64,000 nt of DNA from Rugamonas sp. (GTDB lineage Bacteria; Pseudomonadota; Gammaproteobacteria; Burkholderiales; Burkholderiaceae_D), in contig NZ_JANXMI010000134.1 of assembly GCF_025354735.1 (NCBI RefSeq), positions 1 to 64,000 on the forward strand, written 5' to 3'. The notes under the pieces are model-generated. The model did not search any database. It saw nothing but the letters and a program-made list of their open reading frames with translations, and was not told the origin of the DNA. Of this stretch, positions 45,922-54,529 are shown piece after piece; position 1 is the first letter of the stretch; every line of letters begins with the position of its first letter. Made by a program: the position numbers and the translations under genes.

Positions 45922-45972
45922 TCTTGCATTGCTGCTTGATTCCGGTCTGCTAATAATTTTTACAGATCCTGT

Positions 45973-47721
45973 CTAGCAGAACATATTTTTCTGATGCGGC
46001 GGTGTGGGCTCGTAGCTCAAAACTGATGACAATGTTTTTATCGTGGAAGGCCACTGCCCAGGATTTGCGATAGCTTTCCTGAGACCAGGCAGCGACCTGC
46101 TGATTTCGTCTAAGGACCGCGCCCCTGATGACGATAGCCAGGCCTCAGCGGCCACCTGCAACGCCGCTGCCATGCGCAGGTCGGCGTTCGCGATTCGCCT
46201 AGGGGCATGGTTTGATCCAACTTCCTTCGAGACACTCTCACACGAATGGCGAAGCCACTCTCTGTCATTGCGATAAAGCCAGGCATAGGCCGCTGGCTCC
46301 AGCTTACGCAAAGCCGCGATACCAATGTAGCTACGCAGATGCGCAATGTAACTCCACGATTGACGTGCCGCACTTCTCCGCTGCTCATGAAGGACCTCGT
46401 GCCATTTGTCCTGGAGGCCTGGTACGGTTCGAATAATCCGCGTCACTGTGCCGATGGAGGATTCGCAGACATCTGCAACCTCGACTTTACTAGCGCCGGC
46501 TTGAAGCATCGATACTGCAATCTCCCATTTCGGGACGAGAAGTTTCTTCGGTCTTCGCGGCGAAGGAATGTGCAATTTAGCTGCCCAAGCAGCCACTGTC
46601 GAATACGATACTCCAGCATACCTAGCAGCGGCCGTCATACTGATCTCTCCTGTTGCAACGGCGGTCAAAAGCTCAGCGTGTTTGCTCTGCAGCCCAAATT
46701 GAACTGGCAATTTGGGGAAGCTTTCGTCATCGCACTTTGCCCATTTTTGTGCGTTATCGTATTCGCCCTGAAATTCAGCAAGATTTTCAAACCAAAGGGA
46801 TATCCACACTAGATTTCGGAGCGGATGCGATGCAGCACGGCCAGACAGAATTCTCTGAAGCTGGACAGCTAGTAGATCGCTGCTTGCTTGATGATTTAGC
46901 CCTGGAAGTTTGATTGACCAAACGGCCAAATCATCAAGGTATGAACGGATTTTTGGCCATTGGATGCGGCCACTTCCATGCGTCATATGCAATGCTGCCA
47001 AACGGCCCCTGATCGTATATGCAACTTGCGCCGCGTCGGCGAATCGGCCGGCTTCATAGCACAGCAAGTCTGTACTAAGGCGGCTCAATTTTGACAACCA
47101 TTTGGCCTCCCTGGAAGTAGGCAGCAGCTGGTCTGAAATGTTTAAAGACGCACGTTCATCAATGACCGGCAAGGCCCATACGGATCGAAATAGTTGCTTT
47201 GCGCGCGGTGGATATACCGTCAAGGACATCTGATGTTGCACGCAAATCCAAACACCAGGTAATTGGTGGCTACGTCTCCAGTAAGGCCACCCATGACTGG
47301 ATAAATCACCGGCGACACAAGCTGGACATGCCTTTAAAGGATGAGCCGCTCCGAGGCCGCTTGTGAGTAAACCCAGTCGATACTTCAGGTGAGAAATTCC
47401 ATCCCCAAAGAGTGCGGTCTCGGCGACGTCACCGTGGGCCTTAGATTTGAACGGCAGATAAAAAGGTAGTAGGGTCATGCGTTGCATGATTACCTGAGCT
47501 GGCCCCAGGATACCGAAGCCGCGCTCCGCCAATGCCGTCAGGCGACAAGGAAAGTCATGCGCAAGGCCAGCACGTGCATCGCCAAAAAGCTGAACGCTAG
47601 TGTTTTTATCCAGGCCGTTGGCCGTCAGTCGATGATATCGGCTACACCAGCTAAATAATGTTTCGTCTGGTAGCGGCGCTAGACAAACAGGCAGATCTCC
47701 CTGCTCAACTTGCATTCTCAT
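45973..47721 (-). CDS. tniQ: TnsD/TniQ family target-selection protein
   Basis: 582 residues. N-terminal TniQ domain (PLPDETLFSWCSRYHRLTANG) and the characteristic zinc finger CPACVAGDLSSHGWPYWRRSHQLPGVWICVQH (about 115-150). A long C-terminal part includes an HTH-like segment (ISMTAAARYAGVSYSTVAAWAAKL, about 370-395), as expected for a DNA-reading TnsD-type protein. It should recognise the attachment site and recruit TnsC. The start overlaps the tnsC end by 17 bp. It ends in TAG, with the frame continuing into the second TniQ. GC content is moderate. Confidence 0.88.
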   Translation of the reverse strand: MRMQVEQGDLPVCLAPLPDETLFSWCSRYHRLTANGLDKNTSVQLFGDARAGLAHDFPCRLTALAERGFGILGPAQVIMQRMTLLPFYLPFKSKAHGDVAETALFGDGISHLKYRLGLLTSGLGAAHPLKACPACVAGDLSSHGWPYWRRSHQLPGVWICVQHQMSLTVYPPRAKQLFRSVWALPVIDERASLNISDQLLPTSREAKWLSKLSRLSTDLLCYEAGRFADAAQVAYTIRGRLAALHMTHGSGRIQWPKIRSYLDDLAVWSIKLPGLNHQASSDLLAVQLQRILSGRAASHPLRNLVWISLWFENLAEFQGEYDNAQKWAKCDDESFPKLPVQFGLQSKHAELLTAVATGEISMTAAARYAGVSYSTVAAWAAKLHIPSPRRPKKLLVPKWEIAVSMLQAGASKVEVADVCESSIGTVTRIIRTVPGLQDKWHEVLHEQRRSAARQSWSYIAHLRSYIGIAALRKLEPAAYAWLYRNDREWLRHSCESVSKEVGSNHAPRRIANADLRMAAALQVAAEAWLSSSGARSLDEISRSLPGLRKAIANPGQWPSTIKTLSSVLSYEPTPPHQKNMFC

Positions 47722-49147
47722 CGTTCATCTCCGGGGTCTCAACTGCTAACTTCTTCTTGCTACCAGAGCGCTGCTCCTGAGTGACTTTCCGGAATAGCGA
47801 TGCCCCGTCCAAAAGAGACTGCGCTGATACTGCAGTTCGCTTCGGCATTCGTAACACCTTTACTTCGCTGCCATTAGCTGATACCGATTCTGAGGAGCGT
47901 CGCAGCGTGCGGAGGGTGGCTTGCGCATCTATGCTTAACGTGCCCTCGATCAACGCGGCGGAGACATCAGAGGGAAATGCTTGAGCTTGAGTAGGCGATT
48001 TTGATTTAGCTCCAGCGGCGGCCGGCACCACATGGCGTTCAGTAAATGCACAAACTAAGTCGGGCCGCCGCTCCGTGTTGTGCGTAATAGCAAGTGAGGC
48101 TAGATCCTCGATGTCCTTGCGATATGCACTGTATGCACGACTACCAAATGCCAAACGCACCTCAGTCATTGTGACGACGGAGCGTCCGTGGTGTGCAGTC
48201 TCCCTATAGGCTTGTAGCAGCAGCTCGCGCAACGCGCGAAATAGGCCAGCCGTAAGCCTGTGCAATTCTTCAATCTCCGCGTCGGTTTCGATTTTGAAGC
48301 AATCAGGAGCGACCCTCAAATATTCCTTGATGCTATCGGACCATAATTCATCTTTCGCTGCTGGGGGTTCCACAACATAAGGCGCCGCCAGCAATCGATT
48401 TTTCTCCTCTTGCGGCCGCTGCAAGAGCTTGTTCACCAACGAATAATTAGCCACAAAAATTAACGGAACACCAAGACTAGCCAACATCATAATGAGCTGC
48501 GTTGTCTTCACGCTGGCAGTGCTGCTCTGCGTAAAAAACTGCATTTCATCGACAATTAGGGCGGACGTAGCTGTGGTGGAAAACCACAGCCTCACGTGCT
48601 CCATCAATGTCTTGTTATCCCGCTTCATGCTAACAAGAGCAACCGGGTTAGCGAGCTCTTCTAAGACCCCGCGTATAGACTGCTGGCCACCGATTCCGAT
48701 GCGTCGAACTGGACAAAGCGTCAACCGCTGGCAGTCACTTACGAACTGCCCCTTGTTGTCGAGGGCACAAATTCTTTCAAACGCTTTTACCAAAGAAGAT
48801 TTGCTAACGCCTGCCAGCCCTGTCAGGCAGCGAATGCTGTGAACCTCGCAGGGTGCCAATACTCCCGCGCTTCGCTGCCGATTGTAGTCCTTCAAAGTCG
48901 GAGAGGTCGATGCCGAAAAATGTGCGGCGTGGACTACGAACGATCGCAATATTTCGATATGCTGTACTCCTGGGACGAAGATCTCTTTCCAAGCTTGTTC
49001 AAGCCTGCGGCAGGCCTCTTCAAGATGCAGTGCTTGTAGCCCCTCTACCGGCTTCACAGCGAGGTAAGCTGCCTGCTTAATCACCTCGTCGCTATCAAGT
49101 TTACTGAACCATGAGAGCCATGGCGGTTGGCATTGTAAAGTGTTCAT
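47705..49147 (-). CDS. tnsC: TnsC/TniB-like AAA+ ATPase of a Tn7-like element
   Basis: 480 residues. AAA+ ATPase with Walker A GLAGVSKSS (near 130; the usual Gly before Lys is replaced by Ser) and Walker B ALIVDEMQFF (near 215), then a sensor region (GVPLIFVANYS). In Tn7-like systems TnsC links the target selector to the TnsAB transposase and gives target immunity. The C-terminal ~130 residues are a low-conservation extension. Start overlaps the tnsB stop as ATGA. Confidence 0.88.
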   Translation of the reverse strand: MNTLQCQPPWLSWFSKLDSDEVIKQAAYLAVKPVEGLQALHLEEACRRLEQAWKEIFVPGVQHIEILRSFVVHAAHFSASTSPTLKDYNRQRSAGVLAPCEVHSIRCLTGLAGVSKSSLVKAFERICALDNKGQFVSDCQRLTLCPVRRIGIGGQQSIRGVLEELANPVALVSMKRDNKTLMEHVRLWFSTTATSALIVDEMQFFTQSSTASVKTTQLIMMLASLGVPLIFVANYSLVNKLLQRPQEEKNRLLAAPYVVEPPAAKDELWSDSIKEYLRVAPDCFKIETDAEIEELHRLTAGLFRALRELLLQAYRETAHHGRSVVTMTEVRLAFGSRAYSAYRKDIEDLASLAITHNTERRPDLVCAFTERHVVPAAAGAKSKSPTQAQAFPSDVSAALIEGTLSIDAQATLRTLRRSSESVSANGSEVKVLRMPKRTAVSAQSLLDGASLFRKVTQEQRSGSKKKLAVETPEMNDENAS

Positions 49148-51270
49148 CGGCGACCACCTGCTCGAAGGTATTCGGCCACCTGTTGCGCTTCTTCGCGTGA
49201 CGCGCCCTTTGATCTTCGAGAGCGGCCAGACTTCACTTCCGACTGTTCAAATGGCTTGCCTGTGTAGTCTTGGAAGGCCGTCTCGTACTGTGCTTTTACC
49301 GCCAAGCGATGCGATTTCAGTTCCAGCTTCGCGTCGCGTCTGATTTGTTGCAGCTGCTCGATCTCCAAGACCGAAATATAGAGCTGTTCCTGCCCATCTC
49401 GTATAGCCAACATAGCGTCTACTTGGACTAAATGCCCTCCTATGTCTACCCATAAGTGGCGTACGCAAGTATCCAAAATATATCCGGTTAAGACGTAGCG
49501 GCCCAAGTCATGCGCTTTCTGCAGGATTCCAGATTGCTTCAGCTCCTCGGATTCAAATCGTGAATCCTTGAAATACACGGCATCATCGCGCACGGTCACT
49601 TCTACCGGCAAAAGACAAGCACGCACCGCCTCATCGAAAACGGTAGGTATAGAAACGTTTCGGCCTTTGCTATCAAGGTACTTCCAAAGGCCGACCGGAG
49701 TAGGAAATACATTCTCACTCAACGCGAGGTTGTTGAGCCGGTCGGTAACGTCAATGCATTGGTTGTCGGCGATCGTACGCATGATTTCCTGCACAGCGAT
49801 CTGCGGAATCGTCAGCCTAGTCTCCAAATAATGCGGCTTGCCTTTTTGGTTAACCTGCTTGGGATGGGTAGTCTCGATGGAGGCCTTGGACTGTCCAGAA
49901 TAACTTGGGGCCGCCTCTTTGATCATCGCATTTAGCCCTTCAATTGCGAGCTCGGCCTTTGCTGTACTACCTGGTCCCCGATCATTAACGATGTGCGGCG
50001 AGAGGCCAATGCTTGGCCAATCATCGTGGCAGATATCAATTCCAAACAGGCCGCAAAATTTCATCTTATCGATCGCGGCGCAAAATAAAGCCATGCGATA
50101 CGCAGCTGCGGTTTCGGATCCAAACGAAAAGCCAATACCTACAATCATTCCCGAGGTGATACAGCGGATGCGCACTACCCACAGAGGCGGTAGGTGACTG
50201 CCTTGGAGGTAGCCCTTTGCCACTTGTATGCAGCAATAAGCGTCCTGCTCTGTTCGCTCCATTAGATTACCTACACTTTCAGCAAAGCGTCCCTGCGAAT
50301 GCCACAAGGTGTCTCGGCCGCCTGCGTATCCATATTTATAGGTCTGTCTCACCTCAAGGGGGAACTCCAAATTCACGCGATAAGCAAATTGTCCGAAGGA
50401 GGGAAATGGCCTTCCCGCCGGATGAACAAACACCTTTCTGCCAGATGATTTATTTTGAACAACACAGCCGAAAACGGAGATTAATGTACGGTGATAGATA
50501 CGGTTGAAATGCTGACCTGGGCCAGCGAACGTTCTGTACCCCTCCAACATCCTTTTGATCATCTCAGGATCATTGGCGTTGTAGCCATGATTCGCGCCAT
50601 ATAGCCGGGAAGGGCGTCCAAATTTCTTCTGACGTCCGCTTCGATCCCAACGTCCAATGCGATTTACAGCGTAATGCAGTGCCCATCGGCTGAGGCCAAA
50701 GCAAACGTATGCATAGAATGCAATTCTCAACCGCATTTCGTTCTGCCTCGGCTTGCATGCCCTTGCATGTGCGTTAATGACCGCATCAGGGGCATCAGCT
50801 GTCAGTACTTGGTCGAGGTTTTGCACCAGTGGCCATAGATGCAGCATCGTCTGATCGATACGCTGGTCATGGCTTCTTTTTCTCGTTTTGCCATGCAGTG
50901 AATAAGCCCTAAGTTCATCAATCGATAAACTTGCTAACCAAGGCGGAAGCTCTTCCTGGTGCTCACACGGCGCTATTAGCCCTGCGTCAACCCCTTGCTC
51001 AAAACTGTAGCGCGATAAATAGTGTAGGACGGGCTTGAACGCGAACGACGGCCGCGATGAAGACTTCGCTGACTTATGTGAGATGGGCGGAGCAGTACCC
51101 ACGTCAGCGAGGCCTGCGTCCATGAGGTTTTTCTCCGATAATTCGGAGGGACCGAACTCGACCAACAGTACGCGCTGCTTCGCGGCGTCGCTCCGTAGTA
51201 GATGATAGACCCGTCCTTTTTTAAGCGTTTCGAAGCCTTCAAACGCGCAGAGCTGAGTACCTGTTTGCAT
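49144..51270 (-). CDS. tnsB: TnsB-like DDE transposase (Mu transposase C-terminal domain)
   Basis: 708 residues. The integrase-type catalytic core has Asp in RTEQDAYCCIQ (near 343), Asp in HIVNDRGP (near 430) and Glu in SKASIETTHP (near 466), giving a DDE triad in the order typical of TnsB. A Mu-C-like beta-barrel and a basic tail (KSGRSRRSKGASREEAQQV) follow. It should bind the transposon ends and join 3' ends to the target. It begins 9 bp after tnsA ends and overlaps tnsC. Confidence 0.9.
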   Translation of the reverse strand: MQTGTQLCAFEGFETLKKGRVYHLLRSDAAKQRVLLVEFGPSELSEKNLMDAGLADVGTAPPISHKSAKSSSRPSFAFKPVLHYLSRYSFEQGVDAGLIAPCEHQEELPPWLASLSIDELRAYSLHGKTRKRSHDQRIDQTMLHLWPLVQNLDQVLTADAPDAVINAHARACKPRQNEMRLRIAFYAYVCFGLSRWALHYAVNRIGRWDRSGRQKKFGRPSRLYGANHGYNANDPEMIKRMLEGYRTFAGPGQHFNRIYHRTLISVFGCVVQNKSSGRKVFVHPAGRPFPSFGQFAYRVNLEFPLEVRQTYKYGYAGGRDTLWHSQGRFAESVGNLMERTEQDAYCCIQVAKGYLQGSHLPPLWVVRIRCITSGMIVGIGFSFGSETAAAYRMALFCAAIDKMKFCGLFGIDICHDDWPSIGLSPHIVNDRGPGSTAKAELAIEGLNAMIKEAAPSYSGQSKASIETTHPKQVNQKGKPHYLETRLTIPQIAVQEIMRTIADNQCIDVTDRLNNLALSENVFPTPVGLWKYLDSKGRNVSIPTVFDEAVRACLLPVEVTVRDDAVYFKDSRFESEELKQSGILQKAHDLGRYVLTGYILDTCVRHLWVDIGGHLVQVDAMLAIRDGQEQLYISVLEIEQLQQIRRDAKLELKSHRLAVKAQYETAFQDYTGKPFEQSEVKSGRSRRSKGASREEAQQVAEYLRAGGRR

Positions 51271-51279
51271 AGGAACCCC

Positions 51280-52269
51280 TCAGGCAGTCTGGCGAGAAAA
51301 CCAACTCGCGAAAACAGCAATAGGATCACGACGTTCAGCTTTGAGCGGGTGATCAATAAAGATCGCCTCGTCCATCAGCTCAGCACGAACATCGCGCTGC
51401 CAAAGGGCGCGTCCAAATGCCGACCGCAATGCATCAAGGGACACGTCATATCGATGCACCATTGAAAGCAAAATATCCAATGGTCGCTGCGTCGTTCGCG
51501 TACTGGCTTGCAGTCGTTCGCAAAGCTCAGCGTAGATCCCGGCGTCTAGTTCTGGGGCTCGATGCATCATCAACAATAAGCTCCTGATATTTTGCAAGAA
51601 CATATCAGGCAGATCGCGGTCTACGATTCGTATTGTGGGAATGCCGGCATCGAGATAGTAGCGCTCTTCAATCGCATGGCGCATTTCAACGGCAGTGCGC
51701 TCTTTCGCTGGCGCGCGTGCAGGCTTATCGGCGAGAATGAGACGGCTGCTAAATTCTTCCTTACTGCCTTTGATGGTCCAGTTCACGCAATACGGACCGG
51801 CCTCGTCGGCAAGGAACAGGAGGAAATCACCGATGAAGGGAAAAGGGACGGGGACTCGGCCCGGCCCGTCTGGGTGGTCGATGTATATCCAGTGGTGGTG
51901 GTTGATCACATCCAGTCGTTCGCAGACATCGATTGTTCCGCGCAGTGGGTGAAGGATCATCCCGGTCGCGCGTTCATGACTTGAAAGTGGATGCGGCCTC
52001 GCCTCGGTTGCGAGCATTCGCTGTTCATGGATTTCAAATAGCGATGGATTGTATAGCGCGACCAGGAGAGCTTTTTGCTCTACCGATGACAGCGCATGGC
52101 AATAGCGCCCGAGCTTGTCAGACCAGACCTGTGCAGGCCGGCTCCTTGCCGGCGCCTCTTCGCGCGTTGCTCGTATCGCTGGGTCGTAGTCGGGGCTGCA
52201 CTTCGGCGGATCTTGACGGCGTAGTACTTCTTTCAGGCGTGACTGGCCGATGTGTTTAGGCTGAGCCAT
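51280..52269 (-). CDS. tnsA: TnsA-like endonuclease of a Tn7-like element
   Basis: 329 residues from the ATG at 52269 (GGAAAGGAAC upstream); the track start lies 33 bases earlier. The core matches TnsA nucleases: SSVEQKALLVALYNPSLFEIHEQ (Glu), PFIGDFLLFLADEAG (Asp) and NWTIKGSKEEF (Lys). A segment ERTAVEMRHAIEERYYLDAGIPTIRIVDRDLP follows, as in the TnsA C-terminal part. TnsA cuts the 5' ends so that elements move by cut-and-paste. First gene of the tnsA-tnsB-tnsC-tniQ-tniQ operon. Confidence 0.87.
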   Translation of the reverse strand: MAQPKHIGQSRLKEVLRRQDPPKCSPDYDPAIRATREEAPARSRPAQVWSDKLGRYCHALSSVEQKALLVALYNPSLFEIHEQRMLATEARPHPLSSHERATGMILHPLRGTIDVCERLDVINHHHWIYIDHPDGPGRVPVPFPFIGDFLLFLADEAGPYCVNWTIKGSKEEFSSRLILADKPARAPAKERTAVEMRHAIEERYYLDAGIPTIRIVDRDLPDMFLQNIRSLLLMMHRAPELDAGIYAELCERLQASTRTTQRPLDILLSMVHRYDVSLDALRSAFGRALWQRDVRAELMDEAIFIDHPLKAERRDPIAVFASWFSRQTA

Positions 52270-52331
52270 GGATGTTCCTTTCCTGCCGGGCGCAGCCGGC
52301 ACTCAAACAAAATAAATGGAAAAGGAAGCCC

Positions 52332-52436
52332 TTGACTCAGGTCCATGGGACGAGTACATTGAAGTCGTGAACTGAAATGTGAGGGGCTTCCTCGCTACGC
52401 AACGCCACTGGCTCCTAACCCAGTGGCGTTTTCGTT
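52332..52436 (+). ncRNA. Candidate small RNA divergent from tnsA
   Basis: On the plus strand TTGACT (52332-52337) and TACATT (52355-52360) have an exact 17-bp spacer, predicting a start near 52367. An 11-bp perfect hairpin AACGCCACTGG-N8-CCAGTGGCGTT (52401-52430) followed by TTCGTTTC resembles a terminator, giving an RNA of about 70 nt with no ORF. The 5' part also contains GGGCTTCCT (52384-52392), complementary to AGGAAGCCC at 52323-52331. No CRISPR repeats or cas genes are present. Confidence 0.45.
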
Positions 52437-52438
52437 TC
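52401..52438 (+). terminator. Strong hairpin followed by T-rich sequence
   Basis: Stem AACGCCACTGG/CCAGTGGCGTT, 8-nt loop, then TTCGTTTC on the plus strand. No plus-strand protein gene lies upstream, so it either ends the candidate small RNA or has another structural role. Confidence 0.6.
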
Positions 52439-52500
52439 TGCATGCTCTACATGATCGGCTCCGTAAATTTGATATATCGGGCGAAAAAAATTACTCTGAA

Positions 52501-52788
52501 CTAGGTCGCGCTTCTCCGAGGCCCAACTGCTTGAGCTCTTTGATGGCTCAACCAAGTCGCAACATCTATGGCCAGAGCGAAGCTACCGCGACGATGCTGG
52601 ATTTTGAAAATGGGAACTGGGACTGTTCCTCTGGACAGCGCACGTTGAAATGAAGCAGACGACTGATAACCCAGCTCTTTAGTCAAGGCCGTTGACCCGA
52701 GTACGGAGCCGTATTGGGACTGCAATCTCGCAGAAAGCTCTTCAGCAATTTGCCGCGTATCAGTCAAATCAGCGTCGATGGTATCCAT
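52501..52788 (-). CDS. Small predicted HTH DNA-binding protein
   Basis: 95 residues from the ATG at 52788 with GGAGCAAC upstream; the track start is 153 bases further. The middle part reads GSTALTKELGYQSSASFQRALSRGTVPVPIFKI, the look of an excisionase/MerR-like winged helix or plasmid-type DNA-binding protein, followed by FALAIDVATWLSHQRA. It lies upstream of tnsA in the same direction and may regulate the transposition genes or be part of the element end. The family is not firmly identified. Confidence 0.65.
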   Translation of the reverse strand: MDTIDADLTDTRQIAEELSARLQSQYGSVLGSTALTKELGYQSSASFQRALSRGTVPVPIFKIQHRRGSFALAIDVATWLSHQRAQAVGPRRSAT

Positions 52789-52888
52789 TGTGTTGCTCCG
52801 TCCGGTGTAGTACTGATGGTACGATTTTGCGAAGCTCGGGACTAGAGGTGAAAGTTGAACGTGAAAAAATTTGCGCGAGTTAACGTAA

Positions 52889-53728
52889 GTGCTTGATACC
52901 ACTACAAAATCATTAGAGGAACTGGGTTTCGCATCGAACATGCGAAAGTCGTTCAGCCCTAGAAAGCGTCATGTTGTAGACATGATCGCTACGATTTGCT
53001 GGTTTCACGCGCTGAGAATTCATCTGGATGCGAGTACCGTCGTAGCAGTGCAGCGTGCGATAGAGCCGGTGGAAATCGGAGATCCGGATGGGGTTTACCG
53101 GCGGTGGAGGGAATACCATAAAGGGAGACACTCGCCGCGCCGCCGTGTAATCGATATGTGCAACGAGGTGTGCCCGCAAGCTGTCGCGGTATATCGATCG
53201 CCGTTGTGGTGTGCCCTACGACTTGATCGGCCAATCGATCAGGTTGCTAAATCCCTCCTCGGAACTACATGTCGCCTTGGCGATGAGTTGATTAAACGAA
53301 TGTGGAATTTTCCTGAAAATTCCAGGCCGCATGTGGATCCACGCTGGATGCGTAAACGAGGTATGGCGATGCTTCGGCAAGGGAATCTAGAAGGGTTAGC
53401 CGTGCTCGTCGTTTGCATGCGACTAGCAGCTTCACAGGGGCTGAGTCGATTGGCAGTGACCTTCTATCGATACGCTGCTCACTGTATGAAGACCTTGGGC
53501 ATTTGGTTTTATGCACTGGGCGTCGCCCAAGGGTTAAGCGAATACTTAGAAGATGATCTGCTTCCAATATGTGGCGATGCGGCGTTTCTGGGAAACTTTA
53601 GCTCTGTGCACTATCTCTCGCAAATTCAATCGATGGGAATCGAGCTAAAACGAGTAGTGGCCGCTAACAATAACAGGCTCACTGCCATTGAAGAGGTCGA
53701 GGTAGTGATAGGTTGGTTGGATTTGTAA
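52889..53728 (+). CDS. Hypothetical protein, unrecognised
   Basis: 279 residues from a GTG; the ATG at 52940 is an alternative. Mostly helical with several Arg/Trp-rich segments (GDPDGVYRRWREYHKGRHSPRRRVIDMC, LEGLAVLVVCMRLAASQGLSRLAV). No catalytic motif or membrane segment is evident and I do not recognise the family. Divergent from the HTH gene and convergent with the RHH gene, it sits between the Tn7-like module and the candidate defence operon, so it may be transposon cargo. Confidence 0.6.
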   Translation: MLDTTTKSLEELGFASNMRKSFSPRKRHVVDMIATICWFHALRIHLDASTVVAVQRAIEPVEIGDPDGVYRRWREYHKGRHSPRRRVIDMCNEVCPQAVAVYRSPLWCALRLDRPIDQVAKSLLGTTCRLGDELIKRMWNFPENSRPHVDPRWMRKRGMAMLRQGNLEGLAVLVVCMRLAASQGLSRLAVTFYRYAAHCMKTLGIWFYALGVAQGLSEYLEDDLLPICGDAAFLGNFSSVHYLSQIQSMGIELKRVVAANNNRLTAIEEVEVVIGWLDL

Positions 53729-53770
53729 CCCCTCAGTCTTTCGTTTGGATACTACTATAAATGTGGGGTA

Positions 53771-53998
53771 TCAAAGCCCGACGACCTCCGTGACTACCTT
53801 TTTATCCTGATCTATAACGGCGATGCGGTTTCCCCTAGCCTTGGCTTCTGACGCAACATGGTAGAGGGCAACAGCTCGCCGCAAAATTTGGCTTTTTGTG
53901 GTCCCGTGGGCAGACGCCAGATTTTCCAGTAGATCATTCGCTTCAGGAGACATATCCAGGCTCACTCGAACAGCTGCCGACCGCTTTTTGGTATTCAT
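53771..53998 (-). CDS. Ribbon-helix-helix (CopG/MetJ-type) DNA-binding protein
   Basis: 75 residues: RSAAVRVSLDMSPEANDLLENLASAHGTTKSQILRRAVALYHVA is a ribbon-helix-helix domain typical of antitoxins and plasmid copy-control repressors. The short tail carries ARGNRIAVIDQDKKVVTEVVG. No toxin gene is adjacent. Upstream repeats GTGTA-N5-TACAC and a further TACAC (54011-54036) are probable autoregulatory operators. Confidence 0.82.
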   Translation of the reverse strand: MNTKKRSAAVRVSLDMSPEANDLLENLASAHGTTKSQILRRAVALYHVASEAKARGNRIAVIDQDKKVVTEVVGL

Positions 53999-54010
53999 AA
54001 TCCCCCCAAT

Positions 54011-54036
54011 GTGTAAATTCTACACATATTCTACAC
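54011..54036 (-). promoter_or_regulatory. Probable RHH operator repeats
   Basis: GTGTA-AATTC-TACAC inverted repeat (54011-54025) followed by a second TACAC at 54032-54036, spaced 11 bp from the first, close to one helical turn. It lies just upstream of the RHH gene start, as expected for autorepression. The rest of 54037-54331 shows no gene I can support; it presumably holds the promoter of the defence-like operon. Confidence 0.55.
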
Positions 54037-54331
54037 ATCTTTGCATTCTGGTCCACCTCCGCGATATCGCGTAACTCAACGGCATTGGCAGCCAACAACA
54101 CCTTCGTTTCTTCAGATACAGGACCTCATCCGCACCCCTGCTTCAACTTCATCACTCTGGATATTGCGCAACGTGCAAATGATGCCCGCCGCCGCCACGA
54201 TCTATTGAGTATTGCCCTGAATCTCGTGTCAAAAAGCCATCGCCATACCGGCATTTTTTGTAGGGGATATCGTTGCAATCGTATAGAATTCAGTACTTAA
54301 ACACGCCGCACAACGGTATTGAAAGTGACCG

Positions 54332-54529
54332 ATGAAAGTACTGTTTGATACTAAAAAAGTACAAAAAACGGGCCGTATTGCGCTCAGTGAACAACTCCTA
54401 CGCAATGCCGGGTTGCAAGAAGGGGACTCCGTAGACATCTATTTCGACGCATCTTCAAAGCGAATTATTCTGGAGCGGGCTGATGCCTCGACTCAGCCAA
54501 GCCACGAAGGAAAAGGAAAAAAAATATGA
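54332..54529 (+). CDS. AbrB/MazE-like swapped-hairpin DNA-binding protein
   Basis: 65 residues: KVQKTGRIALSEQLLRNAGLQEGDSVDIYFDASSKRIILER is the SpoVT/AbrB/MazE fold, with G-R-I at the swapped hairpin and the G-D-x-V turn. First gene of the operon, its stop overlapping the next start as ATGA. An operon autoregulator is the likeliest role; an antitoxin role is possible but no MazF-like partner is present. Confidence 0.8.
   Translation: MKVLFDTKKVQKTGRIALSEQLLRNAGLQEGDSVDIYFDASSKRIILERADASTQPSHEGKGKKI

Noticed and set aside
52401-52430. tRNA anticodon arm (loop CTCCTAA resembles tRNA-Arg CCU)
   Set aside because: The surrounding sequence has no acceptor, D or T arms, and the best fold has an 8-nt loop with an 11-bp stem, so it is a plain hairpin.
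54085-54300. 71-residue ORF upstream of the AbrB-like gene
   Set aside because: No ribosome-binding site or family similarity; codon use does not resemble neighbours.
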